DNA from: Acanthopleura granulata
Taxonomy: Eukaryota > Mollusca > Polyplacophora > Chitonida > Chitonidae
NCBI GenBank assembly: GCA_016165875.1
Contig: JABBOT010000004.1
Span: 9,152,889 to 9,216,888 of the forward strand
Length of the DNA stretch: 64,000 nucleotides
Direction of reading: 5' to 3'
Shown here piece by piece: positions 22,862 through 34,200 of the stretch. The position numbers and the translations under genes are program-made. The notes under the pieces were generated by a model. That model searched no databases. It had not been told where the DNA came from and saw only the letters and a program-made list of their open reading frames with translations. The stretch's first letter is position 1. Every line of letters starts with the position of its first letter.

Positions 22862-25800
22862 TTTTTAATGAGTCCTCATGGATTGTTTTGCAAATTATGT
22901 AGACAAGAAGTAGTAAAATTACTCACTTGAGACAATGACCATACCTGTATTAACAGCATATATATTGTACATAGCCGTGTTTCTTGTGAATGGTTTGCCA
23001 GTGAATATAATGCCCCGAAGACAGTCTTATACACGCGCAAATGTACATGGGCAGTGGTACGTGAAACAATTTACTGACATCATACGTTAAAGCATACAGC
23101 AAAGAAAAACAGGAGCTTGTGTCATTGTTAACACTGTGGTCTTGTAGAAGTTGAATAGTTGAATACAGCTTTTTGTTTTGTAAGGCCTTATTTAGGTATT
23201 TTATAAGACATGCTCTTGGGACACACATTTCGGTAATCCACACGCAGGTAGGCAGCACACATTCATTGAAAGAAGTAGTGGTTGGGCAATGTTTCAGGAC
23301 CACCAGCGGCTGCCATAAAAACAATCGGAAACCAGGCAGAAAGGATAAATATTCCAGAGTTAAGATTTGTGTTTCACTTAATCCCCTAGCTCGATAGCCA
23401 CGTTTCAGTACGACCATCAGCAATCGCATTTCAGTTATTGCTCTGACGTCACCAGGAGTAGTAAGTAGTGATAAGTATCCAGGCTTATTTAACTCAAACA
23501 CAACAGATGGACACAAGTCAATTATATTGGTGACTAGTCATTTTAATAGTCACTTACAGGAAAACATCACATATATACATGTATGGATCATTAATTCAGG
23601 AGAAACAGGGTCTCAGCCGAGTGATAAAAGGCACTTATGACCCTATATAGACTTCACAGACACATTTTCATACAGCCTGATTAATGGTAAGAACAACACA
23701 CAATCCAGTGGTAAGAATGGGTAATCCATAGGAAGAACTGGTAATTCAATAATAAGCCAAGGTAATCTGTTGGAAGAACTGGTAAATAACCACCGCCCAA
23801 AAGTCCTGTAATAATTGTATTATTCAAGAGAATAAGTCCAAAAGTCCTGTATTTAAAGAAATATAGAGTCTGAAAACAGTCCGGGTGAAGGTCTTGGGTG
23901 ACTCACCTGTCGGCATTGCCTGAAGCCACATAGTAAATTCACAGTTTTGGTGATAAAAGTGTCCAAATAATAATTCTGTGGAAGCATCCGACAGAAAGGG
24001 ATATCAAGCACCACAGTCATTGGTATTAATATCCTCCGGTATTTCACTCGGTAGCAGCTATCGGTATGGTATATTACAATACGTTAGAATTTAGGCCTGA
24101 ATATATATACGTGCTGTGATTGTCAATGATGGGAATGAGGCTGCACACACGTGTATGGACGTATGCATCAGTATACCTGCAGGTGCCACCATTCCCGTGA
24201 AGTACACTTCTTCATTTTTATCAACAGTGATCCACCGTAAGAACTACATTGAGTCGTGTTCAGTTTATGTCATACATGTTCATTTTCCAATTTACGCATT
24301 CATGGTATATTGTTTGGAGAGGTGGTTTGTTAATATACAGATAGTGCATGCCGTTGGATGATATATCAGGAATTGTGAGCTGGAGAGAAGTGTTGTTCAG
24401 TAAGTGCGAAGAATACAAAATGAACATCACTTGTCCACAGTTCACAATTCCTAATATACCATCCCACACAAACAATATATGTTTATTATGCCAGAAGAAG
24501 TGTGAGAAAAAGGTAAAGATATGACCTACTGTGCTGAAGCCTTAAATTGCTGGCCTTTTCACCGTGGATAGGTGAGAAAGCCATCGTCCAACAGTGTATT
24601 TATAAAAAAAGTGGACATCAGAGAGCGGACAAAGGGAGATAACCGACTAGAATAAACGCAAAAGATCATTGGCTATTAATGAGAGATCGGTTGACATTGC
24701 ATCGTGACTGTTGCACATCATGTTTGCAGAATGTCATGTGACCGTTCATTGACTAAGTGAAACCAAATATTACCCTGTGAGGTGTAATGATAAATGTTAT
24801 AGCGTAGATAGATAGTGAGCAGGTAGATAGCAGTTCATAGTTCTTAGGTACTACAAACCTTTCAAGCATTTTCCTACAACTCATTTTAGTTATCACCGCA
24901 GGTTATATGTTTTACAGTTTTAGAGTAATTTCATTATTTACTAATGTTTTTTAGGTTGCGTTTTTCTTTTAATAGACATATATATGTTAAACTTTGTACT
25001 TAATAACATTTTAACCGTTTAATATGAATTTTGCATATGTTAATGTGACATTTTGAAGATCATTCATTAATGGCAATTAGTTGCTATTTATATATATAAC
25101 ACCATTCATAGTCATTACTTTCTCATTTCTCAGATCCAAATTTTACTTTGGAATAAAACTGTCCATTCCTCCTCGTGTGGTAAAAAATCCAAAATCAGTG
25201 GGCATTGCATCTACCTTTTTTTACCACTTCCCTCATGAAAGAGCCTGTCAGAGTGAAAGCCCCTCCATTTTGAGTGTTTTTCCCACCAAATAACAGATGT
25301 CGTGTTCCAAGTAGCATTTCTGTTGATGAACACGAGAGGATGGGAGAGGCAAAGCCGAATTGAGCTACTTATTGGAAAGATGTCTTACTGGCTTGCGCTG
25401 TGCCTCTTTTAGCTCAGGTGCACTTCATGACGTTTAATTGTTGGTGTTGATGGTGTTACATCCTCAAAAGTGAGTTTGGATGAAGTCACTTGAATATATT
25501 TTCCACACCAAGACACAGAGTAAACTAGAAACAAATGCTTTTCTAAACTTGTTTCCCCTCTCTGTCATTGCAGGTTGTTTCTCTCTGCCCAAATGTTTCA
25601 TTACCGGTACAGACGTTTCAGAGATAATGATAGCTATGCTGTTTCAATCTTAGGTAATCGTTTATGTTCAGTTTGAGAAATTGTTGCTTGCCTCTATGTT
25701 GAGAGGGAAAATTTTTTTTCAAAAGGCAAACTTGTGCTTGTTTCCTGTTGGTAAAGTAAAAGGGTGGGTGTGCATGTAGTTCTCTGAAATTGGTTATAAC

Positions 25801-26240
25801 AATGTATTCACCTGTATGGCAAAAATTTGCTTCGCATTATTCATTGTGATGTCACACAATGTCAAAGGATTCCCTCCATTGTGTTCAACTACTACCATCC
25901 GTCCAGGATATATGATGTAATAGTTCTTAGTACATTGTCAGTGTTTGCTAGGTGTGTGACATTCCATTTAAGACACAGCAATGTTACTGGCATTTGTGCC
26001 ACTATGTTTATATATTCAAACATATAATATATACTGTTTACACTCCAGTCATGAATCAAATATAACATCAGTAACAAATTTAGAATCTATTGTTCTTTTT
26101 ATTATTTAAAATGTTGTAGAAAAGCCAAGGTATGTGCTGGATGCCAGTATTAACATAATAAAAATAATGTTAAATTCCTTTTTTCTGATAATTAAGCAGC
26201 TCAGTCGACATATTATGTATTTTTCCCAAGACCCCCTCCC
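22862..26240. other. 3' flank of the kinase gene, no recognised gene
   Basis: The first part should include the 3' UTR of the kinase gene, but no canonical AATAAA was seen close to the stop. An uninterrupted 188-codon frame lies on the minus strand at 22950-23516, of unknown significance. Short imperfect repeats of a ggtaa...gaactggtaa pattern occur at about 23690-23790. A hairpin lies at 24361-24460. The rest is AT-rich and featureless. Confidence 0.5.
24361..24460. repeat. Inverted repeat (hairpin)
   Basis: The arms 24361-24392 and 24428-24460 are imperfect inverted copies of a tatat-aggaattgtga-ctg...aagtg motif around a spacer of about 35 bp. No function can be assigned. Confidence 0.65.
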
Positions 26241-26249
26241 GCTGTGGCT

Positions 26250-28800
26250 ATCTTGATTAGTGATGCGACTGAATTTGTGATTCCAAAATTTGGTCTGGTT
26301 GGTGAGCTACTATTGAATACTAAAATTTCACAATTCATCGGGTCGATGCTACCACTTTATGACCCAAGTTTGAGGATATTGGTGATACATGTACCACGGA
26401 ATACCAAAATCACAGATTGTGTCAGATTTTATTGTTAATATCAATGAATGTTACAATCCCAGATTTAAGTTGAGTGGTAATTTCAGCGAATATTAGAGTT
26501 CCAAGTTTGATATAGGTGGTACTGTCGAATGTGAGAATCTATACTTGCTTTTTTCAGTGATGCCACTGAATAACTCAACTATCAGCTGATTTGCGATATA
26601 CATGAATATATCACTGGATACCAACAAGTACAAGAATATAAACTTCAATCTGATCTAATCCTAGATATGATTGATAATGCATGTAAGACTTAATGCCAGA
26701 GTTTGTGGGTTGAATTGATTTGGTGATACCTGTTGTTAACACTTAATACTAGATCCCCAATTTGATCTGGGTGGTCTGTGATATCGCCGAATACCAGATT
26801 ATGAATTGGATGTGCTTGGTGTTGCCACTGAAGACAGAAATCTAATATTTGATCTAATAGGTGAAGTATTTACCACTGAACGCCAGAATCCCAAATTTGA
26901 TCACATATGTGATACTATAAGTTATATTAGCTTGTTTTGCGAATACGGTAGCCTGTCAAAGGCACATAGACCAATCAGACGCCTAGAATTTTCTCTGAAT
27001 TGTGATAAAACTGAATACCAGAATCTCTGTAATTATATGACTGTTTATACCACTGTTGTCTACCTAAGTCAAATTTGACTTACTCAAATTCACTTAAAGT
27101 TTTTTCATGTGATACATTTTGCTTCTGACTAAGTCTGACTGATTCATCCACTTCATATAACCACGTAGATTTTTTTTATGAAGCTTGATTAATTTCTTAT
27201 CAGAAAGACCTAAGTATTTGCATCAGAAGTGGCCTTTATAAGCTTCTGAAAGTGTATTGTTACAGACCAAACGTTAGGTAAAATACACTGTACAGTAATT
27301 TCTACTAAACAACTAATAGTATTTCTACTAAACTTATGTTGGGTGATATAACTAAATTCCAAGGTTGATGTTAACATCCGAATGCCGAACCTAATCTGAA
27401 TGGTAACACCACTGAATGCCTCAAGTTTTAGCTGACTGTTCATATAACAATTGAATAATTGAGTGAAAAGTGAATAATTGAAGCCTACATATGATCTAAT
27501 GGGTATTACCACTGAAAACCAGAATAAAGAAATAGATTTAATTGATGACATCACTGAAGTTCTAGTTGATTGGTGATATATGTACCACTGCAACCTATAC
27601 CACCGCTTCCGATATGAACAGCGGGATTAATGATACCACTGAATAACACAATCTGAAATTTGATTTCGCAGGTCATTACAATGAATAACATAATCTCAAA
27701 TTCCATTTGATTTGTGGTGCAAACAAACACCGGCATTCCAAATCTGACATGATTGGAGACATCACTGAATACCAGAATTTCAAATTTGATCTGTTTTTTT
27801 AAATAAATCTATACCAGTAAACAACCCTTGTTTTAGCCGACTGTTGATATATCTCCTACTGAAAATAGATCTGAATGATGATTCCGATAAATACTTGAAT
27901 CCTGTATTTGATCTGATTGGTGATATCACTGAGGACCAAAATCTCAATATTGATTTGATTTATTAAACGGTTGAACATTCCAAATTCTAGTTGATTGATG
28001 ATCTGAAATAACAGAATCATAGATTTCTAGATCTGAATGTTAAAACATGACAGACTTAATATCCGTCTCAGAATGATCAGAACGATTATACCACAAATTA
28101 CCAGAATCCCAGGGTTGAAAGGATTGGTGATAGCAATGAATAACGGAATCCGACCTTACTGGTCTTAAAAATGAATGGCAGAATCTCAGTTTGATGTGAT
28201 TGGTTATATATCACCGGATGCCAAAAACCCAGAATTAATTCTATTTCATTACACCACGGATGAATACCAGAATCTCAGATTCCTGCATTAAGTGATTCCA
28301 CTGAATACCAGAAAGCCAGAAAATGATTTTATTTACTTACGCTACCGCTGAATACCAAAATCCCAAACTTTATGCTATAAGCGATACTGTAGAACTACTC
28401 AATACTATGAACTCAAAATGAATTTCATGAAATCATTTTATCACTGAGTATACCAGAATTTCAATTTTGATATGATTGGTGATACCACTGATACCAGAAC
28501 CATATACTTGATTTTATTGGTACTACCACTGAATACTAAAAACCTTGTATTGATTTCATATCATTACTTTACCGCTGTCTACCAGATTCTCAGATTTGAT
28601 GTGATAATGGATACCAATGACCACAAGATCACCAGAATTCATTTCGTTGCATTACTGTAGCGCTGAATACTAATATCTCAAATTTGGTGTGATGAATAAC
28701 ACCGCGTACTGAATGCCAGAAACACAAACTTGCTTTGACTGGTTATACCATTGAATAACATAATCCCAGATTTGGTTTGATTGGTCACTAATCTCCACCA
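26250..28800. repeat. Degenerate satellite, unit about 41-42 bp
   Basis: Repeated copies of a motif built from gattggtgataccactgaat, then accagaatcccaaatttgat, occur through this interval. At 28452-28497 two units are about 41 bp apart. Many copies have mutated, so the periodicity is clearer by motif than by identity. The interval includes one interspersed repeat at 27140-27311. A second block of the same satellite is found at 33165-33620. Confidence 0.85.
27140..27311. repeat. Interspersed repeat, second copy
   Basis: This matches the repeat at 11818-11995 in kinase intron 3: gattcatccac, ttgattaatttcttatcag, a gcttctga block and ccaaacgttaggtaaaat in the same order. It interrupts the 42-bp satellite, so it arrived after the satellite formed. 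Confidence 0.65.
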
Positions 28801-29357
28801 GTCGAGCTTTTACATGAGTAGTATAAGAGGCCAACTTCTAACCGCGTGGGATATTCTTATGGGAAATAAGGCTCGGAGCCGCAGTACATAATAAAGAAGA
28901 TCTCCTTCCTTTTTGTATTACGGCTCAGGGGGCTCGGAAAAAGTAAGGGATTGTTCTTCGTATGTAATGTGGCCTGGTGAGAAGGTTCTAGAAAATTCGG
29001 TTGGTGTGGTCTCGAATGTTCTAGAGGTTGGCGAGTACAAACGGCGTCAGAGCGTGTTGCTGGAAAATTCCGCTGTTGAGGATGTGGTGATGGTGACGTC
29101 ATGGAAAATAACTACGGAGGTAGAGCAACGGCGTCGCGTATGCATGGTCAGTGGTCCATGCTCAGAAGAATTTAACTTTTTAAAATTGATACCGAAAACA
29201 TTCTAGACTAGTCCAAGGGATGTGGGAGGTGAAGGGAGGTTATACAGGCGTTTACGTGTGACTGATGGATCATTCGTATGTTTGCCGCTAAGCCAAACAT
29301 TCACGCGTTGGAAGAGCTGGAGGTAGACATGTGACAAATAGCTGTAGGTACTTAACC

Positions 29358-29498
29358 ATGGGATTCCCATGTGATGTGTGTCGGGCGATGTTTCAGCATC
29401 GTGAAAGCCTAGATGGGCATAAGCATGAACCTCACCTGTCAGGGAGACCCTCGTATACATGTCAGAACTGTGGTCGGCAGTTCAAGCGGATTTCATGA
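29358..29498 (+). pseudogene. C2H2 zinc-finger fragment, broken
   Basis: From an ATG, 46 codons encode one C2H2 finger (CDVCRAMFQHRESLDGHKH, with the C-x2-C and H pair) and the first half of a second (CQNCGRQFKRI). A TGA at 29496-29498 cuts the second finger; one base shift further the frame continues as a further finger part ending in a His pair, so a frameshift is likely. N-terminal C2H2 fingers precede some family B polymerases of Polinton-like elements, and such a relic lies 1 kb downstream. That the two belonged together is inference. Confidence 0.6.
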
Positions 29499-30204
29499 AA
29501 AGGCATAGCCATGCCTAGCGCAGAGATCGTGTGGCAAGAAAACCGTGTAGCGTGTCGTCTGCTGGTAGCTTGTATACAAACAAACTCAGCCATACGCAAA
29601 ATGACAAAGACGTAGCCGTTCGAGATTGACAATCACAGAAGGACTGGGAAAATGGATAACCCCGTCTGTATAACATACAAACATAAAAATATACATAGAT
29701 TATGTTTAGATCGAAAGTAGGCTTTCTTGCCGGTAAAGATGGCCACACCGGCCTACCCTTCTATGTTGATCGCTTGTTTAATGATTGGATCCATAGTTCT
29801 GGCTACAGAACAAAAGCGATGATGTCTGTCTGTCTAGCTGAATGTCAGTAGCAGAGTGAGTTGTGAATGCGGGCCTTTTATATGATTTGGGAGGATTCTG
29901 TTATTTTTAGAAAGCATAGAAGAGCTTTCCGATTGGCTGGTACATTTAGCGCGGGGGCTTGGCATCAAGCGCCAGACAGTTTGTCTGGCAACTCCTGCAG
30001 CGTGTACATTGGCTTACGCTGTACTTTCCTAGGTATACCCTAGGCCTACATAGCTAGGTAGCCGTCATCGTTTTTCAATACCTCCACAGGGTTGCCTTCA
30101 CAGGTTTACTTCACCTTAGACTCTATACGCCTACATGGCGTATGGCGTGGAATAGAACATCAATAAAATAGGGCATCCCCGTGATGTTTTTATGTCCTCG
30201 TCGT

Positions 30205-30325
30205 GGCCTCCGTGGCTCAGTCGGTTAGCGTGCTACCGCAGCACAATGACCCAGAAGACTCTCACCAATGCGGTCGCTGTGGGTTCAAGCGCAGCTCATT
30301 TTGGTTTCCGGAGGCCGTGCAGCCG
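30205..30325 (+). mobile_element. SINE head with Pol III promoter boxes
   Basis: The stretch starting ggcctccgtggctcagtcgg is tRNA-like: an A box (tggctcagtcgg), a middle part with gacccagaagactctcacc, and a B box (gtgggttcaagc). This is the 5' head belonging to the SINE family whose bodies and tails are seen elsewhere in the window. The body breaks off at about 30325, where the polymerase-related sequence begins. Confidence 0.85.
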
Positions 30326-30519
30326 CCCCACCGTCACTCGCGCCAGCCCAGCCCCAGTCCGGTGTCGAGCTGAGCCACCTCAAGGCGGCTAGGGCCCCCG
30401 CCCTGTCCCATCTCCGCCATCACCGTCAGCCTTCATCCACAAGTCTCTGTCACCCGATGCTGCCTTCAGCCCGTTGGGGACGAGCCCGGAAGCTTCCCTC
30501 CCAGCGACGGCTTAAATGC

Positions 30520-32420
30520 AGACGTGTTACAGCCCGATCCCTTCACACCTCCACCCGACGCGCTACCCTCGAGGTCGGCGCTACGCCAGGTGTATGAGCA
30601 CCAGTGGCGGGCCATTCGGCAACATTTTCATTGCTTTCGGCATTTGCAACACACGTATTGTATTAGATGGATGGGGCTGTATCCCTTAGACATGAACCGA
30701 AAACAGCTGTTACTCGACCAGCCAGCAGCGTTCCGCGTGAACTTGGCCCACGGGTTTATTCTGCGCCATAAGCACACGAACCAACTCTGGTATTTCTACC
30801 ACAGTACCAACACCTGAGTGCTCCCACAACCCCGAGGCATCCAGTTAGGATGTGGAGACGCTGGCCCGTGACGTATTGGCGACGGAAGCCCTGGGCTGGG
30901 CACTGCAACGACCCCCCAATAGCAAATGGATGGAGGACATCATCTTGTTCTCCGTTCTCAAACACCGCACCAGTTCATCTTCCGGACTATGTTACAGGGG
31001 TTATATCGATGACGTGTTTGTACCTATGCTTAGTCTTTCACCTAGACAACGCTCATCCCCAAAACTGTGATCTTAAAGCTGAGGGCTATTTGCAACGGTA
31101 CTTGAAAGCCAGTGGTTTGGAAGCCAGATATTTTCGGGGGGGGGGGGCATAAGAGCACTGGATTTTGTCGAGACGCTGTTTGAGGTGAACATTTGGGCGT
31201 ATGAACTGGTGCCGGTGGATGACGGGGTCGGTGCTGAGATTCTTCACCGTATCGCCGGGCGTTTTCCAACCAACGTAACCCTCAATCTCTACAAGAAGCA
31301 TTTTAGTGTGGTGAGGGATATGTTTTTTTACACACCTTCCTTTCTGTACAGGCCCTGTCGTAAAGAAATTCCCCGGCCACTTCAGTTGAAACGGAACGCC
31401 CAAACCCCGTGCGGGAAGCATGAAAGGCAGGTACCCTAGGGAGGCGTCTTCAAAAACAAACCCACCCTCCTCGAAGAGCTGGCCGACGAAGGCATCATTG
31501 ACGTGCCAGAAGACGACAGGCACTTCCCCTTTCGGCCTGCTTCGATTTCGAGGCTTGCCTGGAAACTTTAGACGACACCGCCAGCAGTAAGACAGAATGA
31601 ACATCCCACCACGTTCCCATGAGCGTGTCTGTCAAGGCCAATGCTTCTGGGTACGACCGCCCGGTTTGCTTAGTCTCTATTGGGGACCCTCATTGAGACC
31701 ATGGTGACGTTCCTCACCACCCTCAGCAAAACCAGCTTTCAGACCCTGTCTCACCACTACCGTCCCCAGTCGACCCCACGTCCAAACGGAAATCATTCCC
31801 GCAGAAACTGAATTTGCGGTGTTTAGCCTACCTGGCTGAGCTTACTGTGTTATGGTTCAACTCTGGCAAGTATGACTTCAGCTTAATAAAGCTACAGCTT
31901 TACCCGTACTTGGCCAAGACCGAGGAGTTAAAGTAGTTGATCAAGCGCAATAACGACCACATGTGTCAGGAAACCAAAGTTCAATTTTGTTACACCTACG
32001 TAGACAGTTCAGATCGCCCAGAGGAAACGGCCCTGCCGCCACGTGAAGCCTTCCATAAAGATTTAAAGGGCTAGCGATGTTCGGAAGAAGACTACCAGGC
32101 CAGAACGTGTGGCTATCGCACGGGATGACCACGCTCTGCGACTTCTTGTTGTGGTAAAACAAACTGGATGTCATTCCGTTCATGGAAGCACTGGCGAAAA
32201 TGTCGGCGTTTTACAAGTCTACGCGAGTGGACTGATTGTATCAGCATCGCAGGGCTCACCCTCCTTGAAGTATCTGCTTGAAGAGCTCCCTACCTACTTT
32301 CCTTTGATAGGCGAGGAAGACAAAGATCTCCACCGGTGCCTCAAGGACAAGATCGTCCGAGGCCCAGCATCATCTTCCACCGCTGTTACGAAAAGGGGGT
32401 GACACGCATTCGGGGATGCA
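30520..32420 (+). pseudogene. Broken protein-primed-type family B DNA polymerase relic (Polinton/adintovirus-like)
   Basis: Consecutive fragments in all three plus-strand frames have the order of the N-terminal and exonuclease part of a viral/transposon-type family B DNA polymerase. An N-terminal region lies at about 30524-30817 and 30852-31070. The block VTLNLYKKHFSVVRD lies near 31279-31323, followed by GGVFKNKPTLLEELADEG (31440-31493). An Exo I motif FDFE sits at 31541-31552, an Exo II-like FNSGKYD near 31858, and SIIFHRCYEKGVTRI at about 32368-32412. The frames are broken by several shifts (one beside a G tract at about 31136-31148) and stops. The palm and thumb polymerase motifs are not found, so the copy is 3' truncated and dead. 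The GC content and codon use differ from the AT-rich surroundings. Assignment to Polinton/Maverick or adintovirus-like elements is by family resemblance recalled without a search. Confidence 0.75.
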
Positions 32421-32627
32421 AAATGTACAAGGCGGTTCGATGTTGCTTTCTTTAACTACTTACCTGTCAAGGGCCCACTTAAAACCTGGCGTCCCTTTTG
32501 AAAGCACCACGTGTGACAAGTTTTAACAGGGCATATAACCAAGAAAAAATAGACTCGCACACTGAAAGTCGAAGTCAGGTTTAAGAGCGTTTAGTTTTGA
32601 ATCATGGAGGTGCTTTTTCATGACAAT

Positions 32628-32655
32628 ATATGTGTGTGTGTGTGTGTGTGTGTGT
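32628..32655. repeat. (TG)n microsatellite
   Basis: About 13 TG dinucleotides in a row. Confidence 0.9.
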
Positions 32656-33115
32656 TCACCAACAAGGATATTTCAGCTCATTTTCAGATATTTCATATAC
32701 ATAGTATAGACCACTCAGAAAACGCTTAATCAACTTTTTTGTCGCAAGAAAAGAAAATACTTACCTACTGTATTGGAGAATAGATCACGAATAGTAAAGA
32801 TATAGGAGGGAACTTTTTTTTCAGAAGCTGAAAATCTTGTATAATCTTATATAATACCCCCAAGAGTATACATCCAGTGCATGAGCTGATCTACCCGAGC
32901 TATTCCTGGTATCAGTTAAATTTAATACAATAAATGAAGAGGATGCCAAAACGACAAAACAATATCTAAGCTCATTTACTCTTGCATGGCATTGACGATA
33001 CGTCTATTCCCAAACTGATAAATGTTTCATATTATAACTGTAAACCCATCGTTGAAACACATCTTTCATCTTCCTTTTGAAAACGGACATTTCTCTGTCT
33101 CATGAAAAACACATG

Positions 33116-33186
33116 TCAGCATCGATTACACCTGTTTTTAAATCAGGCGACGTAGATAAATTAGAAAGCTGCAGGCCAATAAATAT
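33116..33186 (+). pseudogene. Short reverse transcriptase fragment
   Basis: The frame reads SASITPVFKSGDVDKLESC followed by RPINI, the well-known segment of LINE reverse transcriptases (a PVFKSGD...RPI pattern). Nothing else of the element is recognisable on either side. It ends directly against the resumed 42-bp satellite. Confidence 0.7.
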
Positions 33187-33620
33187 TACCATTGGTCAGC
33201 CAAATGTTATAACGATTACCAATCAAATACCAAAGTTGATTCCACTGGTAATACCATTGAATACTACAACCGCAAACTTGTTTCCATAGGTGATACCATT
33301 GATTACCGAAATCCCCTTAAATACACGATTGGTAATATACCACCGCATACACCCTGAATCCTAACTTTGGTTTGATTTATTGTTCCTACTCAATACCAGC
33401 ATGCAAGATTTACTCATATTGTATATGGTGATACTACTTGGGACTACAATTCCACATTTGAAGTGAATGGTAATACCTGAGTATCTCTAAATAGCAGAAA
33501 CCTACTAGATGTCAGGCTAGAACTAACTGAATATACGACATCCCCAGACGTGATTTGAATGGTCTTATGTACCACTGAATACAATGACCTCAATGATTTC
33601 AGATTAGAGATGTCAGTGAT
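33165..33620. repeat. Degenerate 42-bp satellite, second block
   Basis: Motifs such as ggtgataccattgattacc and ggtaataccattgaatac, with accaaa/accaga elements, match the satellite at 26250-28800. The block is shorter and more diverged. Together with the first block it brackets 28800-33165. Confidence 0.7.
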
Positions 33621-33689
33621 TAGTACATAATATGTGAGCAGTTGAAAAAATTGAAAAATTTCTTATAACGCTATCAAAAATTTTCTGTA

Positions 33690-33886
33690 TTATTTATTTA
33701 TTTATTTGATTGGTGGTTTACGCCGTACTAAAGAATATTTCACTTATGCGACAGCGGCCAGCATTATGGTGGGAGGAAACCGGGCAGAACCGGGGGGAAA
33801 CCCACGACCATCCGCAGGTTGGTGGCAGACCTTCCCACGTGCGGCCTGAGAGGAAGGAAAATTGTGTGGTCTTGAACTCACAGCGT
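33690..33886 (-). mobile_element. tRNA-derived SINE, body and tail
   Basis: On the minus strand the tail lies at 33690-33708 (atttatttatt on the plus strand). Next comes the terminal segment (gtttacgccgtactaaagaa as seen on plus), then the conserved body (ggtgggaggaaaccgggcag, gaaacccacgaccatccgca) and the start of the head junction near 33886. The tRNA-like head is missing. This is the best-preserved body in the window. Confidence 0.9.
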
Positions 33887-34136
33887 TTTCTATATTAGAG
33901 AATGCGCCTTTTTAATTCGTGGAATGACGACTAACCCCAATTGGTTTAGAAATAATTAGTAGACTATAACCCAACCAGGATCACCTATGAATAGCTGCAG
34001 ATCAAAGCTAATGACACATGAAATATATAGGTTACCTGACTGAATTCTGATCCATGGGAATAATGACTAAAAGATACCGTGTTTATCTGAATAGTTTAGG
34101 AAATTTAACACTTCAGTGGACGGTACAAAATCTTTG

Positions 34137-34200
34137 GTTTATTTATTTATTGATGTTTCACGCCGGTCTCAAGAATATTTCTCTTATATGACGGCGGCCA
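34137..34200 (-). mobile_element. SINE tail fragment
   Basis: The stretch atttatttattgatgtttca, cgccggtctcaagaatattt and cttatatgacggcggcca corresponds to the 3' end of the same SINE on the minus strand, truncated before the body. Confidence 0.85.

Noticed and set aside
26244..27078. Open frames of 64 and 90 codons
   Set aside because: They lie within the degenerate 42-bp satellite and are best explained by it.
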